Assembly (NCBI GenBank): GCA_025354845.1
Contig: JANXMD010000342.1
Location: 1-5,525 of the forward strand
Source of the DNA: Verrucomicrobiota bacterium
Lineage (GTDB): Bacteria; Verrucomicrobiota; Verrucomicrobiia; Limisphaerales; UBA9464
DNA length: 5,525 nucleotides
Reading direction: 5' to 3'
Below the pieces are notes generated by a model, which saw nothing but the letters and a program-made list of their open reading frames with translations, had not been told where the DNA came from and did not search any database. The position numbers and the translations under genes were made by a program. This document shows positions 4,528 through 5,525 of the stretch, piece after piece. Every line of letters starts with the position of its first letter. Position 1 is the first letter of the stretch.

Positions 4528-5525
4528 TCACGTTTCCCCCGCGGCTGGCCGGAAATGACGCCAGATGGCGAGCATGGTGCCAAAGATGGGAACGTGGAAC
4601 AGGAGCGTGCCCCAGAGGATCATGGGACGAAAGGTTTCCAGCATGGGCTGGAGTTTGTGGACTTGGGCTTCGGGTAATCCCGAGGCGGTCAGCAAGGCGC
4701 CCAGATCGCCCCGCACCCAGGTCAGCCAGGCGGAGAACAACACCAGCAACGTGCTGATCGTGGCGATCCACCATCCCGACGGCTTGAGTTCGTAGGTCGC
4801 CCACGCCGCGTAGGCCCACAGGCCGGCGAGCACCACCGCCGCCAAACCTCCCGCAAAGCCGGTCAACTGCGTGCCGAAAAACGGCATGTAGCCATGATGG
4901 GTCAACGCGCTGATCAGGACCATCGGCGCCGACAGCGCAAGGCCGAGACTGACCGCCAAAACGAGCGGCGGCACCCGTTCGGTCCAGCCCGGATCGTGGT
5001 CGTGGGCTTCGCAGGTCAGCCGCACACTACGCAGGGAATAGAACCAAACCCAAAGCCCTGGAATCGACAGGGCAATAGGCGCCACCACCACAAACGCGCG
5101 AAATAACTGCACGTGGACCATCACTCCGGCCAGTTCCCGATTCTGGCTGTTGAGCAGATTGGCGGCGATGGACTCCGCGATGTCCTTGAGAAACACGAAC
5201 ACCAATCCAAAGAGGAGGATCGCTACCAAGAATGCCGACCACGACAGGATCCCGAGAAGGGTTCGCGCCCAACGACGACGACGGATGGAGGCGGCACCAG
5301 CGGCGATCAACGTCGCCCCGATGCCGGCGAATCCAAGCGCATTGGTGATGGTCTCGCCCCATCGGACCGGCATCCCGGCCGCGGCCGCCGTGGGCTTGGC
5401 GGCGAGCACGATCAACGGGGACAGCAACAACAAGAGCGCCCCAACCACCACGGTCAGGGCACCAAAGACAATCAGACCGACCGTCATGTCGGTGAATTCA
5501 ACGGGAGGCGGGGTGCGGATCCGAG
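4528..5525 (-). CDS. Multi-pass membrane protein of unknown function (5' end probably outside window)
   Basis: From the first in-window ATG (5487) the protein has 319 residues, but the frame stays open to the window edge and the upstream codons read RIRTPPPVEFTD, which looks like a real cytoplasmic N-terminus; no Shine-Dalgarno precedes the ATG. I therefore mark the gene as 5'-partial, with 5487 as the fallback start. Numbering from that ATG, hydrophobic segments lie at about 3-30, 47-66, 76-100, 130-151, 173-195, 208-231, 238-258 and 289-309: roughly eight helices. A basic cluster (IRRRRWAR, 68-75) sits between helices 2 and 3, and a polar loop with CEAHDHDPGWTERVP (159-173) between helices 4 and 5. 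No transporter, protease or other enzyme signature is evident, and I cannot name the family. It precedes the histidine kinase by 116 bp on the same strand, so co-transcription is possible, and a membrane partner or signal source for the kinase is conceivable but unproven. Confidence 0.85.
   Translation of the reverse strand, partial: RIRTPPPVEFTDMTVGLIVFGALTVVVGALLLLLSPLIVLAAKPTAAAAGMPVRWGETITNALGFAGIGATLIAAGAASIRRRRWARTLLGILSWSAFLVAILLFGLVFVFLKDIAESIAANLLNSQNRELAGVMVHVQLFRAFVVVAPIALSIPGLWVWFYSLRSVRLTCEAHDHDPGWTERVPPLVLAVSLGLALSAPMVLISALTHHGYMPFFGTQLTGFAGGLAAVVLAGLWAYAAWATYELKPSGWWIATISTLLVLFSAWLTWVRGDLGALLTASGLPEAQVHKLQPMLETFRPMILWGTLLFHVPIFGTMLAIWRHFRPAAGET

Overview
The window is GC-rich bacterial chromosome, densely packed with protein genes and with no sign of mobile elements, tRNA or rRNA genes, or CRISPR arrays. 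It looks like a Gram-negative bacterium. My best guess is a member of the Verrucomicrobiota or a nearby PVC/Acidobacteria-type lineage. That guess rests on the GC-rich coding style, the scarcity of Shine-Dalgarno sequences, the small DUF6941-like gene and the poorly characterised membrane proteins; it is an inference, not something the sequence proves.

Layout. Positions 1-933 (+) hold the C-terminal ~58% of L-aspartate oxidase (nadB, NAD biosynthesis), whose 5' part lies left of the window. It converges on a block of five genes, all on the minus strand. In transcription order (right to left) these are: a multi-pass membrane protein of unknown function whose start is probably outside the window (4528-5525); a membrane-anchored histidine kinase (3323-4411); a response regulator with an unusual HTH_11/DeoR-like DNA-binding region (2458-3276); a 144-residue DUF6941-like protein (1988-2422); and a four-pass membrane protein with DUF1189-like layout (943-1866). 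A strong nested hairpin followed by a T-rich stretch (1899-1931) lies after the DUF6941-like gene and probably ends that transcript. The last gene would then be transcribed separately or by read-through.

How the genes work together. The kinase and regulator are 46 bp apart, in the order kinase then regulator, and form a clear two-component pair. The kinase has a hydrophobic N-terminus with almost no extracytoplasmic domain, so it probably senses something in or at the membrane, or through a partner; the membrane proteins on either side are possible partners but nothing proves it. The DUF6941-like gene starts 35 bp after the regulator's stop codon, and a perfect GGTTCC/GGAACC inverted repeat sits in that gap, making it a candidate target or co-transcribed member. 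nadB appears unrelated to the minus-strand block apart from sharing the 9-bp convergent junction.

There is no gene-free stretch longer than about 120 bp. The most interesting elements are the receiver plus DeoR-like regulator, its kinase with an alternative TTG start preceded by the best Shine-Dalgarno seen in the window, and the inverted repeat between the regulator and the DUF6941-like gene.
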